In this document: in pieces, positions 5,223 through 5,238 of the stretch
How the letters are laid out: each line of letters begins with the position of its first letter
Numbering within the stretch: position 1 is the stretch's first letter
Assembly: GCA_964354445.1 (NCBI GenBank)
Contig: CAYGZT010000008.1
Coordinates: forward strand, 1-5,238
Length of the DNA: 5,238 nucleotides
From: CAYGZT01 sp964354445
Lineage (GTDB): Bacteria; Patescibacteriota; Minisyncoccia; UBA6257; JAGOQP01
Direction: 5' to 3'
Notes under the pieces: model-generated
Seen by the model: only the letters and a program-made list of their open reading frames with translations
What the model was told of the DNA's origin: nothing
Databases searched by the model: none
Translations under genes and position numbers: made by a program

Positions 5223-5238
5223 ACCCCCTACTCATGCG

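Overview
The window looks like ordinary bacterial chromosome, most plausibly from a member of the Candidate Phyla Radiation (Patescibacteria, perhaps Parcubacteria). This placement is an inference. It rests on the small compact genes, a tRNA gene without an encoded CCA, a RecG with spacer segments longer than those of E. coli RecG, an acidic-tailed Hsp20, and frequent lack of Shine-Dalgarno sequences. No mobile element, CRISPR array or phage gene was seen. Base composition looks moderate and fairly even across the window.

Layout from left to right. A tRNA-Arg(CCG) gene lacks only its first two bases at the window edge (1-70). A 109-bp spacer with a good sigma70-type promoter leads into a secreted subtilisin-like serine protease (180-1382, +). 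A 124-bp convergent spacer follows and carries two separate intrinsic terminators, one facing each way. Next is a minus-strand gene of unknown function (1507-2394) with a clear Shine-Dalgarno and promoter. It encodes a 295-residue protein that appears to be built from two diverged copies of one domain. A 109-bp divergent spacer separates it from recG (2504-4630, +), which appears to be read from a leaderless mRNA. recG converges on a minus-strand Hsp20 small heat-shock protein gene (4686-5186), and the two share one bidirectional hairpin terminator. The hsp20 promoter (5194-5222) is close to consensus and also places transcription start at or next to the ATG. A perfect 13-bp palindrome sits on its -35 box.

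The genes appear to be independent single-gene transcription units, not one pathway: protein processing outside the cytoplasm (protease), replication-fork repair (RecG), proteostasis (Hsp20), translation (tRNA) and one unknown. Strands alternate and every protein gene has its own promoter and terminator signals. The best candidates for something undescribed are the duplicated-domain protein, the cysteine-flanked EF-hand-like loop in the protease, and the mix of leaderless and SD-led starts within 5 kb. No multi-gene novel system is visible. No gap between genes exceeds 300 bases.
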